DNA of 64,000 nt from Gymnodinialimonas phycosphaerae. GTDB lineage: Bacteria > Pseudomonadota > Alphaproteobacteria > Rhodobacterales > Rhodobacteraceae. Positions 41,683 to 52,175 of this stretch are shown one piece after another; position 1 is the stretch's first letter; each line of letters opens with the position of its first letter. The stretch covers positions 3,190,001 to 3,254,000 of the forward strand of contig NZ_JAIMBW010000001.1 in assembly GCF_019195455.1 (NCBI RefSeq). Reading direction: 5' to 3'. A program made the position numbers and the translations under genes. Under the pieces are notes generated by a model. That model had not been told where the DNA came from. It was given only the letters and a program-made list of their open reading frames with translations, and ran no database searches.

Positions 41683-42555
41683 TTATTCAGCAGCCTGAAC
41701 CGGGGGCATCACGGGCGTCAGCCGCTCGGCCGTCTTGCGGACCATCTCGGCCAGCATCGCCTCACCGGGGCAGGACGGGATCGAAGAGATCGCACCAGAC
41801 AGGATATCCTCTAACCGCTTGATCGCACCGCGCACGCCATATTCGGTAACGGCATTGGGACGGTCGTGTATTTCATCCTGATGGGCGGGCTTGCCCAGGG
41901 TCGACTCGTCATAAAGCGCATCACGCAGATCATCGGCGACCTGGAAGGCCTCACCGATACGCGCGCCAAGCTCGGTCCATGGTTCCGGATCTTCACCAGC
42001 GCTTGCGGCACCCATGCGGGTCGCGGCAGTGAAAAGCGCCCCGGTTTTGGCGCGGTGATAGGCGGAAAGGTCGATCTTCTCTTCACTCTCCCACCCCTGC
42101 CCTGCGCAAATGCCGCCGGGCATGCCGGTGGATTCGCCGAGAATTTTCATCAACTCGATCGCACGCATGGGATCATGGTGGGCCACGCGGGTAAGCACCT
42201 CGAACGAGGCGATGATGAGGCTGTCACCGGCCAGAAGCGCCAACGGCTCGGAATAGGCTTTGTGGACGGACGGCTTGCCGCGCCGGATGTCGGCGTCGTC
42301 AAAACAGGGCATGTCGTCGTGGACAAGGCTGGCACAGTGGATCAACTCGATCGCCGTGGCGGCTGCGTCAGACATCTCGGGCTGCGGATCGCCACAGGCC
42401 ATCGCGACGGAAAGGCAAATCGTTGGGCGAATGCGCGCGCCGCCTGGGGTGACGGAATAGGCCAGAGCCGAAGCGAGTTTCGGCGGCGCGATATTGCCTT
42501 GAGCGTGGGTGATAGCAGCAGAGATCGCGCGCTCGATCCGGGGTTTCAAGGGCAT
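41683..42555 (-). CDS. crtE: Geranylgeranyl diphosphate synthase
   Basis: CrtE elongates C5 units to C20 GGPP, used by CrtB for carotenoids and by BchG for the pigment tail. The 290-residue trans-prenyltransferase shows the first aspartate-rich motif HDDMPCFDDADIRRGKP (79-95) and the second motif FQVADDLRDALYDES. At the C-terminus LAEMVRKTAERLTPVMP is usual for bacterial crtE. It is first in the crtEF-bchCXYZ-puf superoperon and diverges from crtD across two PpsR boxes. Confidence 0.94.
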   Translation of the reverse strand: MPLKPRIERAISAAITHAQGNIAPPKLASALAYSVTPGGARIRPTICLSVAMACGDPQPEMSDAAATAIELIHCASLVHDDMPCFDDADIRRGKPSVHKAYSEPLALLAGDSLIIASFEVLTRVAHHDPMRAIELMKILGESTGMPGGICAGQGWESEEKIDLSAYHRAKTGALFTAATRMGAASAGEDPEPWTELGARIGEAFQVADDLRDALYDESTLGKPAHQDEIHDRPNAVTEYGVRGAIKRLEDILSGAISSIPSCPGEAMLAEMVRKTAERLTPVMPPVQAAE

Positions 42556-42604
42556 GGTTCGCGCCTCCTCAAGGGGGATTCGGTGACGGATCTTGGACCC
42601 GATA

Positions 42605-42622
42605 TGTAAATCAGACTGGACA
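42605..42622. promoter_or_regulatory. PpsR/CrtJ box (crtE side)
   Basis: Perfect TGT-N12-ACA (TGTAAATCAGACTGGACA), 49 bases before the crtE start and 13 bases from the second box in the crtE/crtD region. Confidence 0.75.
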
Positions 42623-42635
42623 TATTATGGATAGG

Positions 42636-42653
42636 TGTCAACATAGGCTTACA
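42636..42653. promoter_or_regulatory. PpsR/CrtJ box (crtD side)
   Basis: Perfect TGT-N12-ACA (TGTCAACATAGGCTTACA), ending one base before the first possible (TTG) start of crtD. On the minus strand it contains TTGACA, a possible crtE -35. Confidence 0.78.
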
Positions 42654-42654
42654 C

Positions 42655-44235
42655 TTGGAGGATGAACGGCTGACCGAGTCTGCGCACAGCGCTGTCGTGA
42701 TTGGCGCCGGGATCGGCGGGCTTTCGGCTGCCTTGCGGCTGGCCGCGAAAGGCCTGCGCGTGACGGTGGTGGAAGCCGCCGACGGCCCGGGCGGCAAGAT
42801 GCGCACGGTGCCGTCACATGCAGGCCCGGTGGACATCGGGCCCACAGTGCTGACCATGCGGCCCGTGTTCGAAAGCCTGTTTGCCGATGTAGGGGAGCGT
42901 CTGGAGGATCATGTGACCCTCCACCGTGACCCCTTGCTGGCGCGTCATTTTTGGCGCGACGGATCGACGTTGGACCTGTTCGATGACCCCGACGCGAGCG
43001 TCGAGGCCGTGCGGGTCTTCGCCGGCAACAGGGCCGCATCGCAATTCGCGCGGTTCGCGGCCTCTGCCAAGACGCTCTATGACGCCTTCGACGGACCAAT
43101 CATGCAATCCGCCGCCCCCGCCCTTGGGCCGCTAACCGCCCATGTCTTGCGCAACCCCCGTCTGATCCCGGCAATGATGCCGGGCCTGAGCCTTGCGCGG
43201 CGGTTGCAGATGTCTTTCGACGACCCGCGATTGCAACAATTGTTCGGACGGTATGCGACCTATGTGGGCGGCTCACCCTACCAAAGCCCTGCGGTTCTTG
43301 GGTTGATTTGGCATTCCGAAGCGCAGGGTGTGTGGTCTGTGGAGGGTGGCATGCATGTGCTGGCCCGCGCGCTGCATGATCTGGCGGTGGCAAGAGGCGT
43401 GACGTTCGTGTTCGGCCAGGTCGCTGAGCGGATCGCGCAACAGGGTCGTGCGGTGTCGGCGGTACATCTTGCCGACGGCACAGCGATCGCGGCGGACACG
43501 GTGGTGTTCAACGGTGACCCACGCGCTTTGTCCAACGGACTGCTTGGGCCGCCCGCCCGCGCTGCCGTACCGAAAACGGGGACCGAACCGCGCAGCCTGT
43601 CGGCGTTTGTCTGGGGTTTCGCCGCAGAGCCCCAAGGCGTTGAACTGGCGCATCACAACGTTTTCTTCTGCGCTGACCCGAAGGTTGAATTCGGCGATAT
43701 CGCCAAGGGTGACATGCCCCGCGACGCGACGCTTTATGTCTGCGCTCAGGATCGGGGCATCGTGACCCCCGAGCGACCCGAGCGTTTTGAGATCATCATG
43801 AACGGCCCCCCCGGCCACAACACGACCGAGGAGGCAAGAAAAACATGCCTAACACGCACGTTCGAGACTTTGGCGCAAATGGGATTGGCGTTCAGCCCGC
43901 GTCCCCAGACCAGCGCCTTGACGACACCGCGCGACTTCAATCAAGCGTTTCCCGGGTCGGACGGTTCCCTTTACGGGCGGAGCCCGCACGGGATGATGGC
44001 GACGTTCCAACGGCCCACGGCACGGACGGCGCTGAAGGGCCTCTACCTGGCGGGGGGCGGGGCACATCCGGGGGCGGGAGTGCCGATGGCCTGCCTCTCA
44101 GGGAAGCACGCGGCCGAGGCGATCTGGAGCGACCTTGCTTTGACGTCGACGTCCCAAAAGATGGCTACGCCTGGTGGTATGTCGACGGGATCAGCGACGA
44201 TGGCGACCAAGCCATCTCCATCATCGGCTTCATAG
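42655..44235 (+). CDS. crtD: Methoxyneurosporene dehydrogenase (C3,4 desaturase)
   Basis: CrtD introduces the 3,4 double bond in (hydroxy/methoxy)neurosporene on the way to spheroidene. The flavoprotein of up to 526 residues has GAGIGGLSAALRLAAKG near the N-terminus, VGGSPYQSPAVLGLIWHSEA in the middle, and LYLAGGGAHPGAGVPMACLS near the end, as in CrtI-like enzymes. The start is unusual: in frame there is only TTG at 42655, next to a PpsR box, or CTG at 42670, nine bases after a good GGAGG; the ATG at 42662 is out of frame. The C-terminal 35 residues are low-complexity and overlap crtC. Confidence 0.92.
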   Translation: MEDERLTESAHSAVVIGAGIGGLSAALRLAAKGLRVTVVEAADGPGGKMRTVPSHAGPVDIGPTVLTMRPVFESLFADVGERLEDHVTLHRDPLLARHFWRDGSTLDLFDDPDASVEAVRVFAGNRAASQFARFAASAKTLYDAFDGPIMQSAAPALGPLTAHVLRNPRLIPAMMPGLSLARRLQMSFDDPRLQQLFGRYATYVGGSPYQSPAVLGLIWHSEAQGVWSVEGGMHVLARALHDLAVARGVTFVFGQVAERIAQQGRAVSAVHLADGTAIAADTVVFNGDPRALSNGLLGPPARAAVPKTGTEPRSLSAFVWGFAAEPQGVELAHHNVFFCADPKVEFGDIAKGDMPRDATLYVCAQDRGIVTPERPERFEIIMNGPPGHNTTEEARKTCLTRTFETLAQMGLAFSPRPQTSALTTPRDFNQAFPGSDGSLYGRSPHGMMATFQRPTARTALKGLYLAGGGAHPGAGVPMACLSGKHAAEAIWSDLALTSTSQKMATPGGMSTGSATMATKPSPSSAS

Positions 44236-45059
44236 GATCGGTCTTCTCCCCTTGGTATCGCTGGAGCGGGCGTGAGAACCCTGCAAACCACTGCTGCTTG
44301 AACGTGGCGACCTATGGGCGCGGTGGAAGGTGGACGATGACGGACCGGGGGGAAGAAGCGTTGGGCCTGTCGCGCGATGCGCTTCAGATCGGGCCAAGCG
44401 CCATGGTCTGGAAGGGTGACCGCCTTGAGGTGCAGATCAACGAAGTCAGCACGCCCCACGCCCAGCGGGTGAAGGGAACGGTGACGATCCACCCCAGTGC
44501 CGTGACAGACCGCGAGATGCTGTTGAGCGATGACGGGGCACATGTTTGGCGCCCGTTCGCCCCGACGGCCCGAATCGAAGTGGCGCTGAACCGCCCCGGC
44601 TGGACGTGGTCCGGCCATGGCTATTTCGACGCGAATTTCGGGACACGGGCGTTGGAGGCGGATTTCAACTATTGGACGTGGGGGCGGTTCCCTTTGCGGG
44701 ACGGGTCCGCCTGTTTCTATGATCTGGACCGGCGCGATGGGACCAGCCTTGCAGCCGGTGTCGGATTCGCTGCCGATGGAACACCCCATGCGATCCCCCT
44801 GCCCCCAAAACAGAGACTAAAGCGCCCACTTTGGATGGTAAGGCGCGATACGCGGTCAGACGCGGACTTCAGGCCACACCAGGTGAAACCGATGCTGGAT
44901 GCGCCGTTCTACAACCGCTCGGCCATTCGGACGAAGATCAATGGCGAAGAGACGACAGGCGTCTATGAAGCGCTGGATCTTGACCGGTTTCGCGGGCCCT
45001 GGCTGATGCCGATGCTTGCGGTTCGCGTGCCCCGTCGCAAGGGTTGGCCCCGCTCGTAA
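44124..45059 (+). CDS. crtC: Hydroxyneurosporene synthase (carotenoid 1,2-hydratase)
   Basis: CrtC adds water across the 1,2 double bond of neurosporene or lycopene ends. The homologous part begins at about DVPKDGYAWWYVDGISDDG and continues IIGFIGSVFSPWYRWSGR and NHCCLNVATYG, all classical. The only in-frame ATG upstream is at 43845, inside crtD, giving about 97 non-homologous residues. There is no GTG or TTG near the true N-terminus. I give CTG 44124 (GAGG just upstream) as the most plausible start, overlapping crtD by 112 bases. The start is therefore uncertain, while gene identity is secure. Confidence 0.88.
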   Translation: MERPCFDVDVPKDGYAWWYVDGISDDGDQAISIIGFIGSVFSPWYRWSGRENPANHCCLNVATYGRGGRWTMTDRGEEALGLSRDALQIGPSAMVWKGDRLEVQINEVSTPHAQRVKGTVTIHPSAVTDREMLLSDDGAHVWRPFAPTARIEVALNRPGWTWSGHGYFDANFGTRALEADFNYWTWGRFPLRDGSACFYDLDRRDGTSLAAGVGFAADGTPHAIPLPPKQRLKRPLWMVRRDTRSDADFRPHQVKPMLDAPFYNRSAIRTKINGEETTGVYEALDLDRFRGPWLMPMLAVRVPRRKGWPRS

Positions 45060-45113
45060 CTTGTCGTCACCGCCTGTGCTGTCCATATAGAGCCTCAATG
45101 GATGGAGGCCCCT

Positions 45114-45683
45114 ATGGCGAAAGATGAATTCCCCGGTTGGCACGGCACGACGATCATTGGTGTCCGCAAGGGCGGCAAGGTCGTGGTGGCCGGTGACGGA
45201 CAGGTCAGCCTTGGGCAGACCGTGATCAAGGGCAGCGCCCGAAAAGTGCGGCGTTTGTCACCCGGCGGCTACGACGTGGTCTGCGGTTTCGCAGGCTCCA
45301 CCGCCGATGCCTTCACCCTACTGGAACGCCTGGAGACCAAGCTGGAAGCAACGCCAGGGCAATTGCAGCGCGCGTCGGTTGAGCTGGCCAAGGACTGGCG
45401 CACGGACAAATACCTGCAAAAGCTGGAGGCGATGCTGATCGTCACCGATGGCGCCGAGCTTTACATCATCACCGGCGCCGGTGACGTGCTGGAGCCGGAA
45501 CACGGCATTGCGGCGATTGGATCCGGTGGAAACTACGCGCTCGCCGCCGCCCGCGGGATGCTGGATAGCGACAAGGACGCCGAGGCGATTGCCCGCGATG
45601 CCATGGCGATTGCCTCGGATATTTGCGTCTACACCAATGGCAACCTCACCGTTGAAACGATCGATGCAAAAGGCAGCGCATGA
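45114..45683 (+). CDS. hslV: ATP-dependent protease subunit HslV
   Basis: HslV is the proteolytic core of the HslUV protease, a dodecamer with N-terminal threonine nucleophiles. From ATG 45114 the protein is 189 residues. After a short propeptide the catalytic Thr is T12 in [28 protein letters not shown] (first half), with the Lys and Asp of the active site nearby. GGAGG five bases upstream fixes this start; the in-frame ATG at 45102 precedes it. It begins 54 bases after crtC and marks the end of the PGC. Cytoplasmic; partner of HslU at 46753. Confidence 0.95.
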   Translation: MAKDEFPGWHGTTIIGVRKGGKVVVAGDGQVSLGQTVIKGSARKVRRLSPGGYDVVCGFAGSTADAFTLLERLETKLEATPGQLQRASVELAKDWRTDKYLQKLEAMLIVTDGAELYIITGAGDVLEPEHGIAAIGSGGNYALAAARGMLDSDKDAEAIARDAMAIASDICVYTNGNLTVETIDAKGSA

Positions 45684-46752
45684 CCGACATCACCCGCGAT
45701 GATCTACGCGCGGCCGTCGGCGCAGGGGCGATGACCGAGGCGCAAGCGGCCTCTCTCATTGCGCTGGCGGAGGAACGTGAGGGCGTGCGGGCCAGACGCT
45801 CGGGCCTTGACGAGCCGTTTGAGCTGTTCAAGGGCTTCAACGAGGTGTTCATCGTCGTCGGCCTGTCGATCCTGTTCGCCGGATGGATGGGGGCGACGGG
45901 GCTGTCAGTCTTTACGGCGACCAGCGGCTACATCCTTGGAATGCTATTCTCACTGGTGGCGATGGGGGTGGTGATCCTGCTGGCGCGGTACTTCACGATC
46001 ACCCGCCGCATGGTCGCGCCGTCCATCGCGCTGGCGGTGATGTTCGGGCTGTCCGCGCTGCAATTCGGCCTTTCGTTCGCGGCCATGATGGATCAGCTAT
46101 TCCTGGCAAGCTGGACCGTGGCCGCCGGGTTTTCCGGCGTTCTGCTATGCCTATACTACCTATTGTTCCGCGTGCCGTTCACAGTCGCCTTGATCGCCGC
46201 CTCGGTCGTGGTACTCACCTTCGGCCTTGTAACGATGGGCGGAACGGTCCCAGAGGAAGTGCAGGACATCTTCCTGCTGTCCGCCGATGGGCCTTTCGCG
46301 ATCATCACCATTGTTCTCGGCTTCATTGGTCTTGCTATTGCGATGGCCTTCGACATGAGCGACCCGCACCGGGTAACGCGCCGCGCGGCGTCGGGCTTTT
46401 GGCTGCACGTCATGGCCGCGCCCGCCATCGTGAATACCGTGGCGTTGACCCTGTTCCAGAACCCCGATGCCGGGGCACAGCTGGCGCTGGTCGCGTTCAT
46501 CGCCGTCATGGCGTTGTTTGCGATCATCATTGATCGCCGCTCATTCCTTGTATCCGGCGTCGGCTACGTCGTGGCGCTGTCAATCTCGGTCGTGGAGGGC
46601 GAAGGCGCGTTCTTCGGCATCCTTCTTTTGGGCGCGGGCATGGTCTTGCTTGGTGCCCAGTGGGAACGGATGCGCAGCGCGATCATGTGCGTGCTTCCCC
46701 CCTTTCCCGGAAAAAACCGCTTGCCCCCCTGGGCAACAAAGGAGGCCCTCGC

Positions 46753-46756
<4 letters not shown>
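45680..46756 (+). CDS. Polytopic membrane protein between hslV and hslU
   Basis: A 358-residue protein I do not recognise by enzyme family. A cytoplasmic N-terminal domain (about 55 residues, [20 protein letters not shown]) is followed by ten or so hydrophobic helices and a basic C-terminus [18 protein letters not shown]. The N-terminal helical head followed by many helices is similar in layout to DUF2157-type proteins, but this is only an impression. It overlaps hslV by ATGA and hslU by ATGA, so it is translated with both protease subunits. Function unknown. Confidence 0.75.
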
Positions 46757-48069
<1,313 letters not shown>

Positions 48070-48091
48070 GCCGGTGCTGGTAAAAGGGGCC

Positions 48092-49213
48092 ATGACACAT
48101 GCGCCCCTCACCCGCCGGTCGCTTCTTTGTGGCGTCGCCGCCCTACCTTTGGCGGGGTGCCTGACGGTACCGGACGTCCTGATTGTGCCCGAAGCGGCCA
48201 GCGTCGGCACAAATGAGACCGTTTTCATGGCCACCAACCGGATCTTTGCCGGTGGGCGGTTTCAGGATGAGCGGCAAGAGAGCCTATCCTTCACTCAATT
48301 CGCGATCTCCGTGCCGCCGGATCGTGACTCGGGCGCGGTCGAGCCCGGCCGCGTTCGGCGCGGCGGGCCTGATCTTCGCACCGATTTCGTGGCCAGTTCA
48401 GGCGATCACCTTGGCAATGCCACGACCTTTCGCGCGGCATTGAGGGCAGAAGCCCAGCGTAAAGGCACGCGGGAGGTCATGGTTTTCGTCCACGGGTTCA
48501 ACAGCACCGTGGGGACCGGCCTATATCGAACCGCGCAGATCCGCCATGATTTCGAGATCCCCGGCGTCGCTTTGCACTATGCCTGGCCCAGCGCCGGACA
48601 CCCCTTGGGATATGCCTACGACCGCGATTCGGCTCTGTTTGCACGGGACGGGTTGGAGGCTTTGTTGACCGAAGTCGTCGCCGCAGGCCTAGATATCGTG
48701 TTGATGGCACATTCCCTTGGATCCGGGGTTGTCATGGAGGTGCTGCGCCAACTGCGGATCGGCGGGCGCGATGCCGTCATGAACCGGATCAATGGGGTCA
48801 TCCTGTTCTCGCCGGATATCGATGTGGATGTGTTTCGGGCCCAGGCCGCACGGGTCGGGCACCTGCCGCAACCCTTCGTGATCTTCACGTCCCAACGGGA
48901 CCGCGCGCTGAGAATTTCGGCGCGCATCACCGGGTTGCGAGAAAGGGTCGGCAACTTGTCGGTCCCCGATCAGGTGGCCGATTTCGAGGTGACGTTAATT
49001 GACGTATCCGCCTTCGAGGGCGGCGTTCGTGACCCGCTGAACCATTTCGCTGGGGCCACGTCACCCGCAGTCGTCCAGATTTTGCGAGAGGTCGCGCAGG
49101 TCAACAACGCCTTTGAGCGGGATATAACACAGCAAACGGGCCTGTTGCCGGGCACGATCCTGACGATCCAGAACGCGACGCAAATTCTGTTGAGCCCCGT
49201 GAACCTGCGCTAG
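48092..49213 (+). CDS. Predicted lipoprotein alpha/beta hydrolase (DUF900 type)
   Basis: A 373-residue exported hydrolase. The N-terminus MTHAPLTRRSLLCGVAALPL continues with AGC, so it has a twin-arginine-like RRSLL and a lipobox LAGC (C23). HGFNSTV after EVMVFV is the oxyanion strand, and AHSLGSG is the nucleophile elbow; both fit the DUF900 serine-hydrolase family. The substrate is unknown. ATG 48092 with AAGGGG is better than GTG 48074. The gene is convergent with the Smr gene, sharing CTAG between both stop codons. Confidence 0.82.
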   Translation: MTHAPLTRRSLLCGVAALPLAGCLTVPDVLIVPEAASVGTNETVFMATNRIFAGGRFQDERQESLSFTQFAISVPPDRDSGAVEPGRVRRGGPDLRTDFVASSGDHLGNATTFRAALRAEAQRKGTREVMVFVHGFNSTVGTGLYRTAQIRHDFEIPGVALHYAWPSAGHPLGYAYDRDSALFARDGLEALLTEVVAAGLDIVLMAHSLGSGVVMEVLRQLRIGGRDAVMNRINGVILFSPDIDVDVFRAQAARVGHLPQPFVIFTSQRDRALRISARITGLRERVGNLSVPDQVADFEVTLIDVSAFEGGVRDPLNHFAGATSPAVVQILREVAQVNNAFERDITQQTGLLPGTILTIQNATQILLSPVNLR

Positions 49214-49216
49214 CGC
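49207..49216. other. Palindrome holding two convergent stop codons
   Basis: GCGCTAGCGC is a perfect 10-base palindrome. Its central CTAG is TAG in both directions, ending the hydrolase gene and the Smr gene at once. Confidence 0.6.
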
Positions 49217-49818
49217 TTCCGCTTGAGGTAGACGTAATAGGCCCCGGCGCCCCCATGGCGCTGATGCGCCTCGCGGATATCGAGGATCATCGCGCCCAAA
49301 GGAGGGGACGTCAGCCAGTTCGGAATCTGATGTTTCAGGATCCCCCGACGGATCGGGATCGGACCGCCGCTATCGCGATCCTTGCCCTTGCCGGTAATGA
49401 CCAGCACCAGACGGCGCTCCATTTCATGGGAATGGAAGATGAAACTGATCAGGGCGGGATGGGCCTCGGACAAGGTCATGCCGTGAAGGTCGATGCGCCC
49501 CTCGGGCTTCAACTTGCCCCGCGTCATCCGTTTGTGGGTGCCATGATCCATGCGCACGGGGGCGTGGGCAAGCTGTACGGAAAGACTTGGGGCGTGGTTG
49601 ACGGGGCCTTGGTTGAAGGAAGCCTTCTCACCGACGCGAAACGCGGGCAGGCGGTTTGCGGTCGTGGTGGGTTTGGGACCTAGCGTTGGCTTCTTTGATG
49701 GGGTGTCTTCGGTAATCTTTGGCGCGCCGCTGCGGTCCATCGGGGTCGCCGTCGCGGCAACTCGGTTCCACAGGGCCTTGTCGTCATCCGACAGGCCACG
49801 TTTTCCGCGCCGCGCCAT
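49210..49818 (-). CDS. Smr domain protein
   Basis: A 202-residue protein with a C-terminal Smr (small MutS-related) domain: RIDLHGMTLSEAHPALISFI contains the LDLHG-like motif, followed by VLVITGKGKDRDSGGP (the GxG motif) and RGILKHQIPNWL. The N-terminal half is basic and disordered-looking (LSDDDKALWNRVAATATPMD). Smr domains nick nucleic acids or act in ribosome rescue; the role of this stand-alone form is not established. It follows mltA by three bases on the minus strand. Confidence 0.88.
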   Translation of the reverse strand: MARRGKRGLSDDDKALWNRVAATATPMDRSGAPKITEDTPSKKPTLGPKPTTTANRLPAFRVGEKASFNQGPVNHAPSLSVQLAHAPVRMDHGTHKRMTRGKLKPEGRIDLHGMTLSEAHPALISFIFHSHEMERRLVLVITGKGKDRDSGGPIPIRRGILKHQIPNWLTSPPLGAMILDIREAHQRHGGAGAYYVYLKRKR

Positions 49819-49821
49819 CGG

Positions 49822-50838
49822 TCAGGCGTCCGGGATCAACTGGTAGGCGCGCTCGATCGGCAGAAGCACGACCATCCGACCCGGGTCGCGGATCACGCCG
49901 GCGGCTTCACCCGCCTCGTCCCCGTATCCAAAGAAGATATCCGCCCGCTGCGGACCCTGAATCGCGCCGCCGGTGTCTTGGGCAATCATCAGGCGATGGA
50001 TCGGGCCATCGCCGCCCTTCTCGATCCAGACAGGTGCGCCCAGGGGGGTGTAGTCCGGATCCACTGCAATCGTGCGGTGCGGGGTGATGTTACGGTTCAT
50101 CGCGCCAAGGGGGCCAAGCGCAGGGTCGGTGATATCGACCTCCCGAAAGAACACATAGCTGGGGTTATGATGCAGCAGATCCCGCCCGGCGGTAGGATTA
50201 CGACGCACCCAAGCCTGAATGATTTGAGCCGAGACCTGGTGCGCCTGGTAAACGCCCCGGCGCACGAGTTCCTGCCCGACAGAGCGGTATTCGTGGCCAT
50301 TTCGCCCGGCATAGCCCACGCGGATCACCCCACCGCCCGCAAGGCTGATGCGGCCAGATCCTTGAATTTGCAGGAAAAACAATTCTACCGCATCGTCGAC
50401 CCAAGCGATTTCCAAGCCCCGGCCTTCCAAGACGCGGGACTCTTCGATTTGTTCACGCGACAACCAGCGGCCCGAGGCTTCGGGCGGCATGCGATAGACT
50501 GGGAAACGGTAGCGGCTGGTGCGGGTGCGCGATCCGCTGAGTTCGGGTTCAAAATAGCCGGTGAACAGCGCGGGGTCTTCGCCGCCGATCAGAACGGGTC
50601 GGAAAAACAATTCAAAAAAGGTGCGCGCATCGGGGGCGGTTTCGGCAACGCGACACAGCGCCTGCCAATCAGAGCCGTCCAAGTCCCTGCACGTGTTGCG
50701 AAATACGGAGAGGGCCGCGGAATGATCATCCACGGCCCATCCATCCAGATCGTCAAAGTCCAGAAGCTGCACGGGTTCATCCGCCATGGCCAAGGTGGTC
50801 GTAAGGACCAAGGCAAGGGCAACCGCGAGCCGCCGCAT
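49822..50838 (-). CDS. mltA: Membrane-bound lytic murein transglycosylase A
   Basis: MltA cleaves peptidoglycan glycan strands to anhydro-muropeptides in the periplasm. The 338-residue protein has a signal peptide MRRLAVALALVLTTTLAMAD without a lipobox. The MltA domain shows ALFTGYFEPELSGSRTRTSR and IQGSGRISLAGG, and the C-terminal 3D domain has DTGGAIQGPQRADIFFGYG with the catalytic Asp. Upstream is the Tim44-like gene (three bases between), downstream Smr; these three form a minus-strand operon often seen near secB in this family. Confidence 0.93.
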   Translation of the reverse strand: MRRLAVALALVLTTTLAMADEPVQLLDFDDLDGWAVDDHSAALSVFRNTCRDLDGSDWQALCRVAETAPDARTFFELFFRPVLIGGEDPALFTGYFEPELSGSRTRTSRYRFPVYRMPPEASGRWLSREQIEESRVLEGRGLEIAWVDDAVELFFLQIQGSGRISLAGGGVIRVGYAGRNGHEYRSVGQELVRRGVYQAHQVSAQIIQAWVRRNPTAGRDLLHHNPSYVFFREVDITDPALGPLGAMNRNITPHRTIAVDPDYTPLGAPVWIEKGGDGPIHRLMIAQDTGGAIQGPQRADIFFGYGDEAGEAAGVIRDPGRMVVLLPIERAYQLIPDA

Positions 50839-50841
50839 GGA

Positions 50842-51501
50842 TCATCCGTCGGTGGCCACCAAGGCCCAGTTCGGATCGTCGGAACCCATGGTGCGCGCAA
50901 AGGTCCAGACATCGCGCTGGCGCTTGATCTCGGTCCTATCACCTTCGATGATCTCACCGTCAGCGTTACGCACGACACTGGTCAACTCACCCACGAAGCG
51001 GACGGTGACTTCCCCAACGCCAGTGGCGCGGTCAAACGTGGCCTCTTGCAGCGAAATCTCTCGCACGCCAATGAACTCGGCCTCAATCGTAAGGCCTTGC
51101 TCGTGTCGTTGGTCGATGACCGTCTCGAAGGTTTCAAGCACATCAGGGGCCAGGAACGGGCGAAGGCCCTCTTTATCCCCGCGCTCGAACGCCATCAGGA
51201 TCATTTCATAGGCTTGACGGGCACCGCCCAGGAATTCGCCAACGCGAAAGCCGGGTTCCGCCATCTTCATGGCAGCAAGCGCCTTGGCGCTGTCCGAGCC
51301 ATCATCGACATGGTCGATGATATCATCGTCGGGACCGCCTTCGATCACCTCGAAATCTCGGCGCACATCAGAGCGCCCACTGCCGGAGGTAACAGGGGGC
51401 TTTTCAAAGCCATCCCGTGTACCGAGCACTGAGCGCAGGCGCAAAATCAGGAAGATCGCGATGCCAGCCAGCACCAGCAAGGACAAAAGGGAGGAGTTCA
51501 T
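50842..51501 (-). CDS. Tim44/TimA-like domain protein
   Basis: A 219-residue membrane-anchored protein. The N-terminal helix (SLLSLLVLAGIAIFLILRL) is followed by an acidic linker and a Tim44-like domain from about residue 85 (EPGFRVGEFLGGARQAYEMI). IGVREISLQEATFDRATGVG and WTFARTMGSDDPNWALVATD complete it. Mitochondrial Tim44 acts in protein import; bacterial homologues are of uncertain role, perhaps in membrane protein or envelope maintenance. ATG 51501 gives the membrane helix at once; the open frame to 51870 has no ribosome site and overlaps fxsA. Confidence 0.88.
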   Translation of the reverse strand: MNSSLLSLLVLAGIAIFLILRLRSVLGTRDGFEKPPVTSGSGRSDVRRDFEVIEGGPDDDIIDHVDDGSDSAKALAAMKMAEPGFRVGEFLGGARQAYEMILMAFERGDKEGLRPFLAPDVLETFETVIDQRHEQGLTIEAEFIGVREISLQEATFDRATGVGEVTVRFVGELTSVVRNADGEIIEGDRTEIKRQRDVWTFARTMGSDDPNWALVATDG

Positions 51502-51654
51502 GGCACCTCGATTGGGCGTATGGGTTAAAATTCCGTGTGTCAGGCACATATGTAGGGCAGGGGTGGTATCAAGTCCATTGCGCCTGCGCGCGAAGGGCTG
51601 GAATACGTGAAATGCGGTGAAGGGGCCGCCCAAGGGATGAAAAGGCGTTAAATC

Positions 51655-52119
51655 ATGTGGCTGTTCTTTGTGTTCATCGCGATCCCGCTGATCGAGATTG
51701 GCTTGTTCATTCAGGTGGGCGGCTGGTTGGGCCTTTGGCCGACGTTGTTGATTGTGGTTGTAACCGCGATTGCAGGAACGGCCCTGGTAAAAAGCCAGGG
51801 CGCGCAAGCCTTGGCGCAACTGAAGAACAGTTTCGACGATTTGCGTGACCCGACCGAGCCTTTGGCCCACGGCGCGATGATCCTTTTTTCCGGCGCGCTT
51901 CTGCTAACGCCCGGGTTTTTCACTGATTTCGTCGGTTTTGCGCTTCTGGTGCCGGCAGTGCGTCGGTTTGTTCTGAAAAAGATCAAGGAGCGGGTCACCG
52001 TGCAGACCGTCCGCACGGATCGCGGATGGCAGCCGCAAGATGAGACAATCATCGAGGGCACCTACGTATCTGACGAGAATGACCAGCCATCCGGCCCCTC
52101 AGGCTGGCGCAGGGATTGA
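51655..52119 (+). CDS. fxsA: FxsA family membrane protein
   Basis: A 154-residue inner-membrane protein of the FxsA family, whose E. coli member affects F exclusion of phage T7. The family core is clear: FVFIAIPLIEIGLFIQVGGW, then GTALVKSQGAQALAQLK and GALLLTPGFFTDFVGFALLV. The C-terminal tail is polar. The gene diverges from the Tim44-like gene across 153 bases that must hold both promoters, though I see no clear -35/-10 pair. secB follows after 56 bases. Confidence 0.9.
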   Translation: MWLFFVFIAIPLIEIGLFIQVGGWLGLWPTLLIVVVTAIAGTALVKSQGAQALAQLKNSFDDLRDPTEPLAHGAMILFSGALLLTPGFFTDFVGFALLVPAVRRFVLKKIKERVTVQTVRTDRGWQPQDETIIEGTYVSDENDQPSGPSGWRRD

Positions 52120-52175
52120 GGCTGGATCAAGGGCCTGTTAAAGCACCTCCGACCTCGATTTAAGGAGAACACCCC

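Noticed and set aside
43845..44123. ATG start for crtC inside crtD
   Set aside because: It would add about 93 residues with no similarity to carotenoid hydratases and overlap crtD by almost 400 bases. The added sequence is just crtD read in another frame.
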